Below, piece after piece: positions 23,387 to 33,432 of a stretch of DNA of 64,000 bases (position 1 is the stretch's first letter; the number at the start of each line of letters is the position of its first letter). Both the position numbers and the translations under genes were made by a program. The DNA comes from Pseudonocardia sp. CNS-139 (GTDB lineage: Bacteria > Actinomycetota > Actinomycetes > Mycobacteriales > Pseudonocardiaceae). Below the pieces are notes generated by a model. The model did not search any database. It had not been told where the DNA came from and saw only the letters and a program-made list of their open reading frames with translations. Location of the stretch: assembly GCA_001942415.1 (NCBI GenBank), contig MKJX01000022.1, forward strand, positions 1 through 64,000, written 5' to 3'.

Positions 23387-23742
23387 TCAGCGGTTGTTCA
23401 CCTGGGTGACGCTGTCGTCGTTCACGCAGCTGATGTCGTCGGCGTTGGCCTCCGACTCGTTCAGGCCGAGCCCGAGCAGGCCGAGCAGGTTCCCGATCCC
23501 GACCGACGCGGTGACGCCGGGGCACACGTTGAGGTCGTTGAGCCGGGTTGATGTCGCCCACGTTGATCAGGCCGGCCTGCCGGTCGCTGGCGCCGTCGAC
23601 GCGGTTGCACCTGCGCGGCCGCGCCGCCCCGCCCGTGGTCTCGGTAGCCGTGGTCGCCCTTGTCACCGGCGAAGGCCAGTGGGCTGACCGCCAGCAGGCT
23701 CGCAGCGGTGCCAGCCACGACGATTCCAGCCTTCTTCAGCAC
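23387..23742 (-). CDS. small secreted protein
   Basis: A secreted protein of about 117 residues. The start [20 protein letters not shown] followed by PLAFA is a clear Sec signal peptide. The mature part begins with a Gly/His/Asp-rich stretch ([15 protein letters not shown]). It continues [20 protein letters not shown], then [20 protein letters not shown] and [18 protein letters not shown], with two Cys. It resembles small cell-surface proteins of the actinobacteria in style, but I cannot assign it to chaplins or rodlins. Two extra C bases (near 23609 and 23552) break the frame. The GTG start follows GGAGAAA. Confidence 0.65.
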
Positions 23743-24110
23743 GATTTCTCCATGGGTGATGAAAGGCCCCTTTTCGGGGGTCCTGCGGAAGCGTCAGCGT
23801 CTTCGGGAGGGAGCCCCGCTGACACGAAAAAAGCTATCCCGCCGGAACCCGTTCCACCGCATCGGGTACCACTATCGTGTGACCCCGAGTACTTTCCGTC
23901 AGGATATGCGTCTTCTCGGGTACCGCTCCGATTCCGGAATTCGCCCGCCCGCCGCGCCGCCGCCACGCTCGGTGCCCGGTGCGTACCCGAAGAGCCGCGT
24001 CACCTCGGCCCGACTCACGCTCGGTGACAGTCCCGCGAACACGAACGGCGCGTCCGCCCGGGTCGGGCGAACGCGCGTGGCGGCCGTGCGGGACGGGTCG
24101 GAGCGGGCGT
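23743..24110 (-). promoter_or_regulatory. long upstream region of the secreted protein gene
   Basis: A gene-free stretch, less GC-rich than its surroundings. Reading on the minus strand, a TAGCTT box near 23830 could be the -10. After it come two hairpins: GTCAGCG/CGCTGAC (23793-23823) and CCCC-GAAAA-GGGG (23767-23779), the second just before the ribosome site. The 8-mer CGGGTACC occurs twice about 60 bp apart, upstream. A structured 5' leader seems likely, but no known riboswitch was recognised. Confidence 0.45.
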
Positions 24111-24184
24111 GGGTCGGGACGGGGCTGGGTCGGGACGGGCTGGGTCGGGACGGGCTGGGTCAGACGGGCTGGGTCAGACGGGCT
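24111..24184. repeat. 14-16 bp tandem repeat at the trpA 3' end
   Basis: Five consecutive units: GGGTCGGGACGGGGCT, two of GGGTCGGGACGGGCT, then two of GGGTCAGACGGGCT. The likely trpA stop lies in the last unit. Copy number may vary between strains. Confidence 0.8.
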
Positions 24185-24966
24185 GGGGGCGCGCCGCACG
24201 CCGTCGGCCAGCTCGGCCGCCAGCGCACGGACGGCGGTGGCCCCGCCCTGCCCGGCGGCCGTGACGAACGCGGAGCCGACGATCACGCCGTCGGCGTACG
24301 CGGCGACCTCGGCCGCCTGGTCGCCGGACCGCACGCCGATCCCGACGCCGACCGGGAGGCCGGTGTGGCTGCGGCAGCGCGCGACCAGCCGCGGGGCGGC
24401 GCCGGCCACGGCGTCGCGGGCGCGGTGACGCCCATCGTGGAGGTGGCGTAGAGGAACCCGCGGGTGGCCGCGGCCGTGGACGCGATGCGCTCCTCGGAGG
24501 ACGAGGGCGCCACCAGGAAGGTCCGGTCCAGGCCGTACGCGTCGGACGCCGCGAGCCAGTCGCCGGCCTCCTCGGGGACGAGGTCGGGTGTGATCATGCC
24601 GAGCCCGCCCGCGGCGGCGAGGTCGCGCGCGAACGCGTCGACGCCGTAGCGGAAGACCGGGTTGAAGTAGGTCATGACCACCGCGCGCCCGCCGGCCGCG
24701 CTGACCCGCTCGACGACGGACAGCACGTCGCGCAGCCGGGTGCCGGCCCGCAGGGCGGCCTCGGCGGCGACCTGGATGGTCGGGCCGTCCATCACGGGGT
24801 CGGAGTAGGGGATGCCGATCTCCAGGAGGTCGCACCCGCCCTCGACCAGCGCGGACAGCAGCTCGACCGACCCGTCGACGCTCGGGTAGCCGGCCGGGAG
24901 GTACCCGACGAGCGCGGCGCGCCCCTCCGCCTCCGCCGCCCGGAAGATCGCCTCGACGCCGCTCAC
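24174..24966 (-). CDS. trpA: tryptophan synthase alpha chain
   Basis: Cleaves indole-3-glycerol phosphate, passing indole to TrpB. The catalytic Glu and Asp are in LLEIGIPYSDPVMDGPTIQ, and other signatures are ALVGYLPAGYPS and VGIGVRSGDQAAEVAAYADG. A base is missing near 24420 (after TMGVTG). A second loss in the C-run near 24190 is inferred: it brings the frame to a TGA at 24174-24176 and gives 264 residues, the family size. Without it the frame would run some 110 codons further through low-complexity sequence. Last gene of the trp operon; the start is the ATG at 24966. Confidence 0.9.
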
Positions 24967-24991
24967 CCGGAAACCCCCGTCACCACTGCCA

Positions 24992-25036
24992 GGAATGCCA
25001 CATTCATGTCACGCGCCGCCCTGAACGTGGCTTTCC
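24992..25036. other. hairpin at the trpB-trpA junction
   Basis: Arms GGAATGCCACATTCA (24992-25006) and TGAACGTGGCTTTCC (25022-25036) match at 13 of 15 positions with a 15-nt loop. The second arm lies inside the last codons of trpB. The core is the same as in the 14728-14786 stem. It could be a mobile-type repeat or a message-processing site between trpB and trpA. Confidence 0.6.
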
Positions 25037-26306
25037 GGACGTTCGGCGGGGGCCTCCGGCAGCATGCCGAACCACTTCGCCGCCGTGTCGACGTCCTTGT
25101 CGCCGCGGCCGGAGAGGTTCACGAGGATCACCGCGTCGGGCCCCAGCTCCTGCCCGAGCCTCAGCGCGCCCGCGACCGCGTGCGCCGACTCGATCGCCGG
25201 GATGATCCCCTCCGTGCGCGAGAGCAGCGCGAACGCGTCCATCGCCTCGGCGTCGGTGATCGGCCGGTACTCGGCGCGGCCGATGTCCTTGAGCAGCGCG
25301 TGCTCCGGGCCGACGCCCGGGTAGTCGAGCCCCGCGGAGATCGAGTGCGACTCGGCGGTCTGGCCGTCCTCGTCCTGGAGCAGGTAGGACATCGCGCCGT
25401 GCAGGGCGCCGGGCGAGCCGGCGGTGAGGGTGGCGCCGTGGCGGCCGGTCGCGACGCCGTCGCCACCGGGCTCCAGGCCGACCAGCCGGACGCCGGGGTC
25501 GTCGAGGAACGCGTGGAAGATGCCGATCGCGTTGGACCCGCCGCCGACGCACGCGGCCACGACGTCCGGGAGCCGGCCGACGCGGTCGAGCACCTGGTCG
25601 CGGGCCTCCATCCCGATGATCCGGTGGAAGTCGCGCACCATCACCGGGAACGGGTGCGGCCCGGCGACCGTGCCGAGCAGGTAGTGCGTGGTGCCGACGT
25701 TGGTGACCCAGTCGCGCAGCGCCTCGTTGATCGCGTCCTTGAGCGTGCGCGAGCCCGTCCGCACCGGCACGACCGTGGCGCCGAGCAGCCGCATCCGCGC
25801 GACGTTGAGGGCCTGCCGCTCGGTGTCGACCTCGCCCATGTAGACGACGCACTCCAGGCCGAGCAGCGCGCACGCGGTGGCCGTCGCGACGCCGTGCTGG
25901 CCGGCGCGGTCTCCGCGATCACCCGCGTCTTGCCCATGCGCTTGGTGAGCAGCGCCTGGCCCAGCACATTGTTGATCTTGTGCGAGCCGGTGTGGTTGAG
26001 GTCCTCGCGCTTGAGCAGGATCCGCGCGCCCCCGGCGTGCTCGCCGAGCTTGGGCGCGTCGGTGAGCGGGGACGGGCGTCCGGTGTAGTCGCGGTGCAGG
26101 CGGTCCAGCTCGTCGAGGAAGTCGCGGTCGCCGCGGGCCTTCTCGTAGACGGTGGCCAGCTCGTCCAGCGCCGCCATCAGCGCCTCGGGGACGAACCTCC
26201 CGCCGAAGCGTCCGAAGTGGCCGCGCGCGTCCGGCTCGTGGCCGGACGGTGTCGCCACCCCCTCGCTCGCCGTGCGGGTGGTGCCTGCTGCCTTGCCGAT
26301 GCTCAC
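25009..26306 (-). CDS. trpB: tryptophan synthase beta chain
   Basis: PLP enzyme condensing indole with serine to tryptophan. The N-terminal [19 protein letters not shown] is diagnostic. The PLP Lys is in [18 protein letters not shown], and the phosphate loop is [10 protein letters not shown]. One G is missing near 25907 (reading [15 protein letters not shown]). Repaired length is 432 residues. The GTG start overlaps the trpC stop as GTGA. The final residues SHVQGGA are encoded by one arm of a hairpin repeat, so the C-terminus may have been reshaped by that element. Confidence 0.96.
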
Positions 26307-27126
26307 CGCACCATTCTGGAACACGACGGGTGGAAGCCCGCGGCCACCAGCCCGCGCACCGTGCCGCGCGGGTCGCCGCTGGTGACCAGACCCTCCCCGA
26401 CCAGCACGGCGTCGCGCCCCAGCCCGCGTAGGTGAGCAGGTCACCGGGCCCGCGGACGCCCGACTCGGCCACCCGCATGACGTCGGTGGGCAGCCCGGGC
26501 GCGATCCGCCCGAAGATGGACCGGTCGACCTCCAGCGTGTGGAGGTTGCGCGCGTTGACGCCGACGAGCTTGGCCCCGGCCTCCAGCGCGCGGTCGGCCT
26601 CCTCCTCGGTGTGCACCTCGACCAGCGCCGTCATGCCCAGCGACTCGACCCGGTCGAGCAGCGCGTCGAGCACGTTCTGCTCCAGCGCGGCGACGATCAG
26701 CAGCACGAGGTCGGCGCCGAACGCCCGGGCCTCGTGCACCTGGTACGGGCTCACGACGAAGTCCTTGCGCAGCACCGGCACGTCGACCGCCGCGCGGACG
26801 GCGGCGAGGTCGGCGAGCGAGCCGCCGAAGCGGCGCTGCTCGGTGAGCACGCTGATCACGCGGGCGCCGCCCTCGGCGTAGGCCCGGGCGAGCCGGGCCG
26901 GGTCCTCGATCGAGGCCAGGTCGCCCTTGGACGGGCTGCGCCGCTTCACCTCGGCGATCACCCCGATCCCGGGGGCCCGCAGCGCGGCCATCACGTCCAT
27001 CGGGGGCGGGGCCGCGGCCGCCCGCCGCTTGATCTCGGTGAAGTCCACCGCCGCCTCACGCGCGGCGAGATCGGCCCTGACACCGTCGACGATGGAATCG
27101 AGGACACTTGCTCCGCCGTTCTCCAT
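26303..27126 (-). CDS. trpC: indole-3-glycerol phosphate synthase
   Basis: Ring closure of carboxyphenylamino-deoxyribulose phosphate to indole-3-glycerol phosphate. It is a TIM barrel with [17 protein letters not shown] (catalytic Lys), [18 protein letters not shown] and [14 protein letters not shown]. One base is missing near 26423, and the end reads [20 protein letters not shown]. Repaired length is 274 residues. The ATG at 27124-27126 has GAGAGGGGGAC upstream. It lies downstream of the small membrane-protein gene and upstream of trpB, with which it overlaps. Confidence 0.95.
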
Positions 27127-27164
27127 GGCAGAAGTCCCCCTCTCCGGATAGGGCCAGGCGCGAA

Positions 27165-27710
27165 TCATGCTAACCACGCCCTTTCCGGGCGCGGCGTCAG
27201 TCCCGCCCGGCGGCTCGGATCGGCCGTCTGCCGGGGGATCCGTGGGTCCCGGCCCTCGTCGAGCGCGTCCCACGCGGCCCGGTCGGGGTCGCGCGGCGCC
27301 CGCCGGTCGCCCGGCGCGGCGTACCTCGCGCCGAGCCGGGGCAGGGCCGGCTCGCGCACCACGACGAGCGCGCCGGCCGCCAGCAGCACCAACCCACCGG
27401 CCGCGGCGAGAAGCGGCCCGCCGCCCAGACCCAGCCCTACGAGAAGCGCGCCGACGACCTGCCCGATCCCGGACATCGTCAGCAGGAGGCCCACGAGTCG
27501 CCGGAGGGCACCGCCCGTGGCGAGCACGCCTGCCACTCCGGCGAGCGCGAGCAGCGCCACCCCGGTGAGCGAGGGCGCGATCTGCGCGCCCGTGCGGCCC
27601 GGGAGCCACTCGACGGCCGAGGCGCCCCACAGCAGCCCCGCCGCGACGGCGAGCCCTCCGCACGCCACACCGAGCGTGCGCGGGCTGCGGGTCTGCGCGG
27701 GGGCCGTCAC
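27165..27710 (-). CDS. Trp-operon membrane protein (TIGR02234 type)
   Basis: A 181-residue protein with four predicted membrane helices ([40 protein letters not shown], and two more around [10 protein letters not shown] and [19 protein letters not shown]). It occupies the slot between trpE and trpC where actinobacteria carry the uncharacterised TIGR02234 protein. Its cytoplasmic tail is charged ([20 protein letters not shown]). Position implies a role with tryptophan or anthranilate, for example export, but this is unproven. The GTG start overlaps the trpE stop (GTGA). The frame is intact. Confidence 0.85.
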   Translation of the reverse strand: MTAPAQTRSPRTLGVACGGLAVAAGLLWGASAVEWLPGRTGAQIAPSLTGVALLALAGVAGVLATGGALRRLVGLLLTMSGIGQVVGALLVGLGLGGGPLLAAAGGLVLLAAGALVVVREPALPRLGARYAAPGDRRAPRDPDRAAWDALDEGRDPRIPRQTADPSRRAGLTPRPERAWLA

Positions 27711-29271
27711 GGCGGGCCGGCCCCCGGCGCGAGCGGCTCCGGTTCGGCGAGCGTCGCCGCCGTCGCGACGGCGGACAGCACCGCGCGGGCCTTGTTGAGG
27801 CACTCGGTGTCCTCGGCGACCGGGTCGGAGTCGGCGACGATCCCGCCCCCGGCCTGCACGTACGCCACCCCGTCGCGGACGAGCGCGGTGCGGATCGCGA
27901 TGGCCGTGTCGGCGTCGCCGGCGAAGTCGAGGTAGCCGACGATGCCGCCGTAGAGCCCGCGCCGCGTCGGCTCCAGCTCCTCGATGATCTCCATGGCCCG
28001 CGGCTTGGGCGCCCCCGAGAGGGTGCCGGCCGGGAAGCACGCCGTGACGGCGTCGAACGCGTTGCGGTCCGCACGCAGCGTGCCCGTCACGGTGGACACC
28101 AGGTGCATGACGTGGCTGTAGCGCTCCACCGCGAAGAAGCTGTGCACCTTGACCGAGCCCGGCTCGCAGACCCGGCCGAGGTCGTTGCGCCCCAGGTCGA
28201 CGAGCATCACGTGCTCGGCGCGCTCCTTCTCGTCGCTGCGCAGCTCCTTCTCCAGGAGCAGGTCCTCCTCCTCGGTGGCGCCGCGCCACCGGGTGCCCGC
28301 GATCGGGTGCGTCGTCGCCTTCCCGTCCCGGACGGTGACGAGCGCCTCGGGGCTGGACCCGACGACGTCGAACCGCTCCCCCGCCGCCGACGCGAGCCGC
28401 AGCAGGTACATGTACGGGCTCGGGTTGGTGGCCCGCAGCACCCGGTAGACGTCGAGCGGGTCGGCCGGGCACGCGGCCTCGAACCGCTGCGACACGACCA
28501 CCTGGAACGCCTCGCCCGCGCGGATCTGCTCCTTCGCCTCCTCGACGGCCGCGTGGTGCTGCGCCGGCGAGCGGCGCCGGGTGAACTCCGGCTCGGCCGG
28601 GCGGTAGACGGCCACCGTGGACGCGGCAGGGGCGGCGAGCTGCGCCGTCATCCGGTCGAGCCGGGCGACGGCGTCGTCGTACGCCTCGTCGACGCGCTCG
28701 TCGCTCGCGTCCCAGTTGATGGCGTTGGCGATGAGCGTGATCGTGCCCTCGTGGTGGTCGACGGCCGCCAGGTCGGTGGCCAGCAGCATCACCAGCTCGG
28801 GGATCCGCAGGTCGTCCGCGGCGAGCGCGGGCAGCCGCTCCAGCCGGCGCACGACGTCGTAGCGAGGTAGCCGACCATGCCGCCGGTGAGCGGCGGCAGG
28901 CCCGGGAGCGGCTCGCTGCGCAGCTCCTCCACCACCGTGCGCAGCGCGGCGAGCGGGTCGCCCGCCGCGGGCAGGCCGACGGGCGGCGTGCCCGTCCAGA
29001 CCAGCTCGCCGTCGACGGCGGTGAGCGCCGCGGCGCTGTGCGCCCCGACGAACGACCATCGCGACCAGGACCGCCCGTTCTCCGCCGACTCGAACAGGAA
29101 CGTGCCGGGCCGGTCACCGGCCAGCTTGCGGTAGACCCCGACGGGGGTCTCGTCGTCGGCGAGCAGCCGCCGGGTGACCGGGATGACCCGGTGCCCGACG
29201 GCCAGCGCGCGGAACTCCTCGCGGCTGGGGGTGACCGCGCCGAGGGCCCCGGGCGGGGCGGTAGCGGTCAT
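27707..29271 (-). CDS. trpE: anthranilate synthase component I
   Basis: Converts chorismate to anthranilate with the glutamine amidotransferase TrpG, which is not in this operon. Conserved chorismate-binding segments are [35 protein letters not shown] and [20 protein letters not shown]. The C-terminus has [17 protein letters not shown]. One base is missing near 28867 (reading [13 protein letters not shown]). Repaired length is 521 residues. The ATG at 29269-29271 is preferred over one nine bases upstream, because GACAAT lies seven bases before it. No leader peptide with Trp codons was found, so attenuation is unlikely. Confidence 0.95.
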
Positions 29272-29357
29272 GCGGGCCATTGTCGCAAGGCCGGTCCAGC
29301 GGGGTGACGTCCGGCCGACGCGCGGGTGGTCCCCCGGCCCCGGGGCAAGATGGGGTC

Positions 29358-29973
29358 GTGGCAGCACCCGAGAGGAGCGGCCCGGCCGCCCCGCGCCGCC
29401 GCGGCCGGCGGCCCGGCGGCGCCGACACGCGCGAGCAGCTCGTCGCGGCCGCCCGCGCGGTGTTCGCCGAGCGCGGCTACGACGCGCCACCGTCCGGGCC
29501 ATCGCGGAGCGGGCCGGGGTGGACGCCGCGATGGTCAACCACTGGTTCGGCGGCAAGGACGGCCTGTTCACGGCCGTGCTCAGCATCCCCGTCAACCCCG
29601 AGACGATCCTCAACGAGATCGTCCCGGCGACCCCGGGCACCTCGCCGAGCGGCTGCTCACCCGGTTCCTGCAGATCTGGGACGCGACCGGGGCCGCCGAG
29701 TTCTCCGCGCTCGTCCAGAGCGTCGCGACGCACGAGACCGCCGCCGCGATGCTGCGCGAGTTCATCAGCCGTGTGATGGTCGCCAAGGTCGTCGTGCAGG
29801 TCGCGGCCGACCGTCCCGAGCTGCGCGCGACGCTCGTGGGCTCGCAGCTCATCGGCCTCGCGATGGCCCGCTACGTGCTCAAGGTGGAGCCGCTCGCGTC
29901 GGCCGACCACGCCACGGTGGTCGGGGCGGTCGCCCCCAACCTCCAGCGCTACCTCACGGGGCCGCTGCCGTGA
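29358..29973 (+). CDS. TetR family transcriptional regulator
   Basis: A regulator of about 205 residues. The helix-turn-helix is in residues 20-65: [40 protein letters not shown] and [12 protein letters not shown]. The ligand-binding half reads [20 protein letters not shown]. Two bases are missing, near 29488 and 29640. The start is the GTG at 29358, six bases after CAAGAT, so the message may be leaderless. It is divergent from trpE with an 86-bp gap and overlaps the FhuF-like gene tail-to-tail by 20 bp. Its target is unknown. Confidence 0.88.
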
Positions 29974-30828
29974 GCTGCGCGCCCACGTGGTCGACGTAGG
30001 CGCCGAACCGCCGCGCCCGGTCGTCGGGACCGAGGAACGGGCAGGTCATGCAGTACGCGTCGGCCGGCTGGTCCACCTCGGGCTCGGTCTTGTAGTAGAG
30101 GCAGCACGCGGCGCGCACCGGCACCTCGTACGTCTCGCCGTCCCGGTGGACGCGCTCGCAGCCGCCGCGGCTGCGGATCCCGGCGCGTGCCGGATGAGCG
30201 TGTCGACGAACACGTGCCCGAGCCGGCGGGCGGCCGGGCGCTCGGCGCCGTCCATCCCCGCGTAGAGCGGCACGTACGCGGCGGCCGCGAGCACGGAGTC
30301 CGCGGTGCCGTTCCAGAGCGGGACCATCCCGTAGCGCGTCGCGGCCCGGATGGCGACGAAGAGCGGGGCGAGCGTCCCGACCGCGGCGGCCGCCACCCGG
30401 TCGAGCAGCGCGCCCAGGTCCGGCACCACGGTGACGCCCGGCCCGCCGGCCGCGGGGTCGTCGGGGAGCACGAGCAGGCCGCCGTCGCGCACAGCCGCGT
30501 TGACCGCGCCGTCCTCGGTGCGGCGCAGCGCGATGTTGGCGGCGTGCACGTCCCAGCCGCGCCGCTCCAGCAGCACGGCGGCGGCCACCCGGCCCAGCAC
30601 GACGTGGGTGAGCTCGCCCGCGACGGCGCTGGCCGCGACGGACGCGAGCCGGCCCGGGTTCTCGATCTCCAGCGCCTGCGCGCACCACTCGGCGACGACC
30701 GCGGGGGTGACGGCCGCGAGCGGCGTCCAGCCGGGCTCCGCGGGCTCGCCGACCTCCACGCCGTACGCGTCCGGGTACTCCGGGCGCAGCGCGCGCAACC
30801 GCTCGACCGTGCCCGCCAGGTCCGTCAT
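29954..30828 (-). CDS. FhuF-like ferric iron reductase
   Basis: A 291-residue siderophore-reductase-like protein, expected to release iron by reducing ferric siderophores in the cytoplasm. The C-terminal [2Fe-2S] ligand pattern is present as [12 protein letters not shown] and, further on, YCMTCPFLG (CC...CxxC). The N-terminal region has [20 protein letters not shown]. One base is missing near 30187. The ATG is six bases after a TAGCCT box that lies inside a 15-of-19 match to the IdeR/DtxR box, so iron repression is likely. Its 3' end overlaps the opposing TetR gene. Confidence 0.85.
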
Positions 30829-30846
30829 GAGGCGAGGCTAACCTGA
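30828..30846 (-). promoter_or_regulatory. IdeR/DtxR-type iron box over leaderless promoter
   Basis: Minus strand TCAGGTTAGCCTCGCCTCA agrees at 15 of 19 positions with the actinobacterial iron-box consensus TTAGGTTAGSCTAACCTAA. It contains the TAGCCT -10 box and its edge reaches the first base of the start codon. Confidence 0.75.
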
Positions 30847-30870
30847 TCTCGGCGGCGCGCGGAAGAGATC

Positions 30871-31530
30871 TCAGTCGCCCACGGGGCGGCGCGGGTCGAT
30901 GAACCCCGACTCGTACGCGGCCACCACCGCCTGCGTCCGGTCCCGCGCACCCAGCTTGGCCAGCACGTTCCCGACGTGCGTCGCGACCGTCCGCACGCCG
31001 ACGACCAGCTCCGCGGCGATCTCGGCGTTGGACAGGCCGCGGGCCACCAGCCGCAGCACCTCGCCCTCGCGCTCGGTGAGCCCGGCGCCGCGCAGCGCGT
31101 CCCCGCCGCCCCGCCCGCGGGTGGCGACGAGGTCGCGCACCGCGGCCGGGAAGAGCAGCGACTCGCCGCCCGCGACCGTGCGCACCGCCTGCACGATCTC
31201 GGCCGGGCGGGCCCGCTTGAGCAGGAACCCGGCGGCCCCGGCCTGCAGCGCGTCGTAGACGTGCCCGTCGTTGCCGAAGGCCGTCAGCACGAGCACCCGC
31301 GGCGGGCGCGCGAAGGACGTGACGAGGTGGCGGGTGGCGGCGATCCCGTCGACGGCCGGCATCCGCACGTCCATGAGCACGACGTCCGGCGCCAGCCGGC
31401 GCACCAGCCCGGGCACCTCGGCGCCGTCCCCGGCCTCGCCGAGCACGGTGATGTCCGCCTCGGCGTCGAGGACCGCGCGCAGGCCCGCCCGGACGGGTTC
31501 CTCGTCGTCCACCAGCAACAACCCGATCAC
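30871..31530 (-). CDS. LuxR/NarL-type response regulator
   Basis: A 219-residue two-component regulator. The receiver domain has acidic DDEE, the phosphoacceptor Asp in [14 protein letters not shown], the Thr in LVLTAFG and the Lys in [11 protein letters not shown]. The C-terminal helix-turn-helix is [20 protein letters not shown] plus [17 protein letters not shown]. The GTG at 31528-31530 is preceded by CATGAT and six bases. No histidine kinase gene is adjacent, so it is an orphan here. It is the last gene on the his-operon strand, 41 bp after alaX. The frame is intact. Confidence 0.9.
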   Translation of the reverse strand: MIGLLLVDDEEPVRAGLRAVLDAEADITVLGEAGDGAEVPGLVRRLAPDVVLMDVRMPAVDGIAATRHLVTSFARPPRVLVLTAFGNDGHVYDALQAGAAGFLLKRARPAEIVQAVRTVAGGESLLFPAAVRDLVATRGRGGGDALRGAGLTEREGEVLRLVARGLSNAEIAAELVVGVRTVATHVGNVLAKLGARDRTQAVVAAYESGFIDPRRPVGD

Positions 31531-31571
31531 GGGGACATCATGCCGACCAGCGCCGTCCCGACGGCCGAGGC

Positions 31572-32300
31572 TCAGCCGGGGGCGTCGGTCACCTCGATGC
31601 GGACGCGCTTGTTGCCCTTGCCCTTCGACTCCGTGCCCGTCACCCGGACGGCGCCGACCTCGGCCGTGCTCGCGACGTGCGTGCCGCCGTCGGCCTGCTT
31701 GTCCAGCCCCACGATGTCGATCACGCGCAGCGGGTCGATCTCGCGCGGGATGAGGTCGGCGGCCGTGCGGATGAGCGCCGGGTCGGCGTCGGCGGCGTCG
31801 CGCCCGAGGAACTCGACGACCACCGCGCGGGCCGCGGCCAGCTCGTCGTTGATGCGGGTCTCCAGCTGCCGGCCCAGCTCGGCGGAGATCGACTCCAGCG
31901 GGAAGTCCAGCCGCCCCGAGCCCGGCTCCATGTTGCCGCCGGTCACCGGGATGCCGAACTCGGCCCACACCACCCCGCACAGCACGTGCAGCGCGGTGTG
32001 CGTGCGCATCAGCAGGTGGCGCCGGCTCCAGTCCAGCTCGCCCGCCACCTCCGCGCCGGCGCCGGGCAGCTCCGGTGTGTCGAGCCAGTGCCAGATCCGG
32101 CCGCCCTCGCGCCTCACCCGCGTGACGGGGACGGCGCCGCCGCCCCAGTCGAGCGTGCCGAGGTCGTGCGGCTGCCCGCCGCCGCCCGGGTAGAACGCGG
32201 TGCGCGCGAGCGCGACCCGCCCCCCGTCCCGGTCGACCTCCGCGACCGCGGCGTCGAACGTGCGCAGGTACGCGTCGGTGGCGAACAGCTCCTCGGTCAT
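31572..32300 (-). CDS. alanyl-tRNA editing protein (AlaX type)
   Basis: A 242-residue free-standing editing domain related to the AlaRS editing region; such proteins hydrolyse Ser or Gly wrongly attached to tRNA-Ala. Zinc ligands are in [15 protein letters not shown] (HxxxH) and [19 protein letters not shown] (the second His; the usual Cys is not obvious there). The substrate loop [17 protein letters not shown] is typical. The frame is intact. The ATG overlaps the hisI stop as ATGA, so it is translated as part of the his operon. Why an editing protein is coupled to histidine synthesis is not clear. Confidence 0.9.
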   Translation of the reverse strand: MTEELFATDAYLRTFDAAVAEVDRDGGRVALARTAFYPGGGGQPHDLGTLDWGGGAVPVTRVRREGGRIWHWLDTPELPGAGAEVAGELDWSRRHLLMRTHTALHVLCGVVWAEFGIPVTGGNMEPGSGRLDFPLESISAELGRQLETRINDELAAARAVVVEFLGRDAADADPALIRTAADLIPREIDPLRVIDIVGLDKQADGGTHVASTAEVGAVRVTGTESKGKGNKRVRIEVTDAPG

Positions 32301-32662
32301 GCGCCCGACAGCAGGACGTCGGTGTCGAAGCAGGTGCGGGTGCCGGTGTGGCAGGCCGCGCCGGTCTGGTCGACGACGACGAGCAGCGCGTCGCCGTCAC
32401 AGTCCAGCCGCACCTCGTGCACGTGCTGCACGTGCCCGGACGACTCGCCCTTCACCCAGTACTCCTCGCGCGAGCGCGACCAGTACGTGCCGCGGCCGGT
32501 GGTGAGCGTGCGGTGCAGGGCCTCGTCGTCCATCCACGCGACCATCAGCACCTCACCGGTGCCGCGCTGCTGCACGACCGCGCACACCAGCCCGTCCGCC
32601 GACCGCTTGAGCCGGGCCGCGACCGCCGGGTCCAGCGCCGACCGCTCCACACGAGTGCTCAT
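32297..32662 (-). CDS. hisI: phosphoribosyl-AMP cyclohydrolase
   Basis: Third step of histidine synthesis, opening the adenine ring of PR-AMP. A stand-alone 121-residue HisI without the HisE domain. Metal ligands are in [12 protein letters not shown] and [10 protein letters not shown], and [20 protein letters not shown] is a family signature. The frame is intact. The ATG overlaps the hisF stop (ATGA) and its own stop overlaps alaX. Confidence 0.96.
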   Translation of the reverse strand: MSTRVERSALDPAVAARLKRSADGLVCAVVQQRGTGEVLMVAWMDDEALHRTLTTGRGTYWSRSREEYWVKGESSGHVQHVHEVRLDCDGDALLVVVDQTGAACHTGTRTCFDTDVLLSGA

Positions 32663-33431
32663 CGGACCTCCACGTCACCTTCCCGCAGCGCGTCCTTGAC
32701 GTCCTTGATCCGCAGCTGCCCGAAGTGGAACACGCTCGCCGCGAGCACCGCGTCGCGCCCGCGCGCACGGCGGGCAGGAAGTGGCCGGTCGCGCCGGCGC
32801 CGCCGCTCGCGATCACCGGGACGTCCACCACCGCCCGCACGGCGGCGATCATCCGCAGGTCGAAGCCGGCCCGCGTGCCGTCGGCGTCCATCGAGTTGAG
32901 CAGGATCTCGCCGACGCCCAGCTCCTGGCCGCGCGCCGCCCACTCGACGGCGTCGATGCCGGTGCCGCGGCGGCCGCCGTGGGTGGTGACCTCCCACCCC
33001 GACGGCGTCGGCGCGCTGCCCTCCGGCACCGTGCGCGCGTCCACCGACAGCACGATGCACTGCGCCCCGAACCGGCGGCTCGCCTCGTGCAGCAGCTCCG
33101 GCCGGGCGATCGCGGCGGTGTTGATGCCGACCTTGTCCGCGCCCGCGCGCAGCAGCGTGTCGACGTCGTCGGGGCTGCGGATGCCGCCGCCGACCGTGAG
33201 CGGGATGAACACCTGCTCGGCCGTGCGGCGCACCACGTCCAGCATCGTGGCCCGCTCCCCCGACGACGCCGTGACGTCGAGGAACGTCAGCTCGTCGGCG
33301 CCCTCGGCGTCGTAGACGCGGGCCATCTCGACGGGGTCGCCGGCGTCGCGCAGGTCGAGGAAGTTGACGCCCTTCACCACCCGCCCGGCGTCGACGTCGA
33401 GGCAGGGGATGACACGCACGGCGACCGCCAC
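32659..33431 (-). CDS. hisF: imidazole glycerol phosphate synthase, cyclase subunit
   Basis: Cyclase half of IGP synthase, partner of HisH. TIM barrel with catalytic Asp in [19 protein letters not shown] and in CIVLSVDAR. Other signatures are [24 protein letters not shown] and [13 protein letters not shown]. One base is missing near 32760, and the end reads [20 protein letters not shown]. Repaired length is 257 residues. The GTG at 33431 starts one base after the hisA stop. Confidence 0.96.
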
Positions 33432-33432
33432 G

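Noticed and set aside
23743..23900. c-di-AMP (ydaO) riboswitch before the secreted protein
   Set aside because: Such riboswitches precede actinobacterial cell-wall genes, but none of the conserved core could be aligned by eye. Only two simple hairpins are seen.
29272..29357. Trp attenuator or leader peptide before trpE
   Set aside because: No short frame with Trp codons and no competing hairpins. The start is close to a -10-like box.
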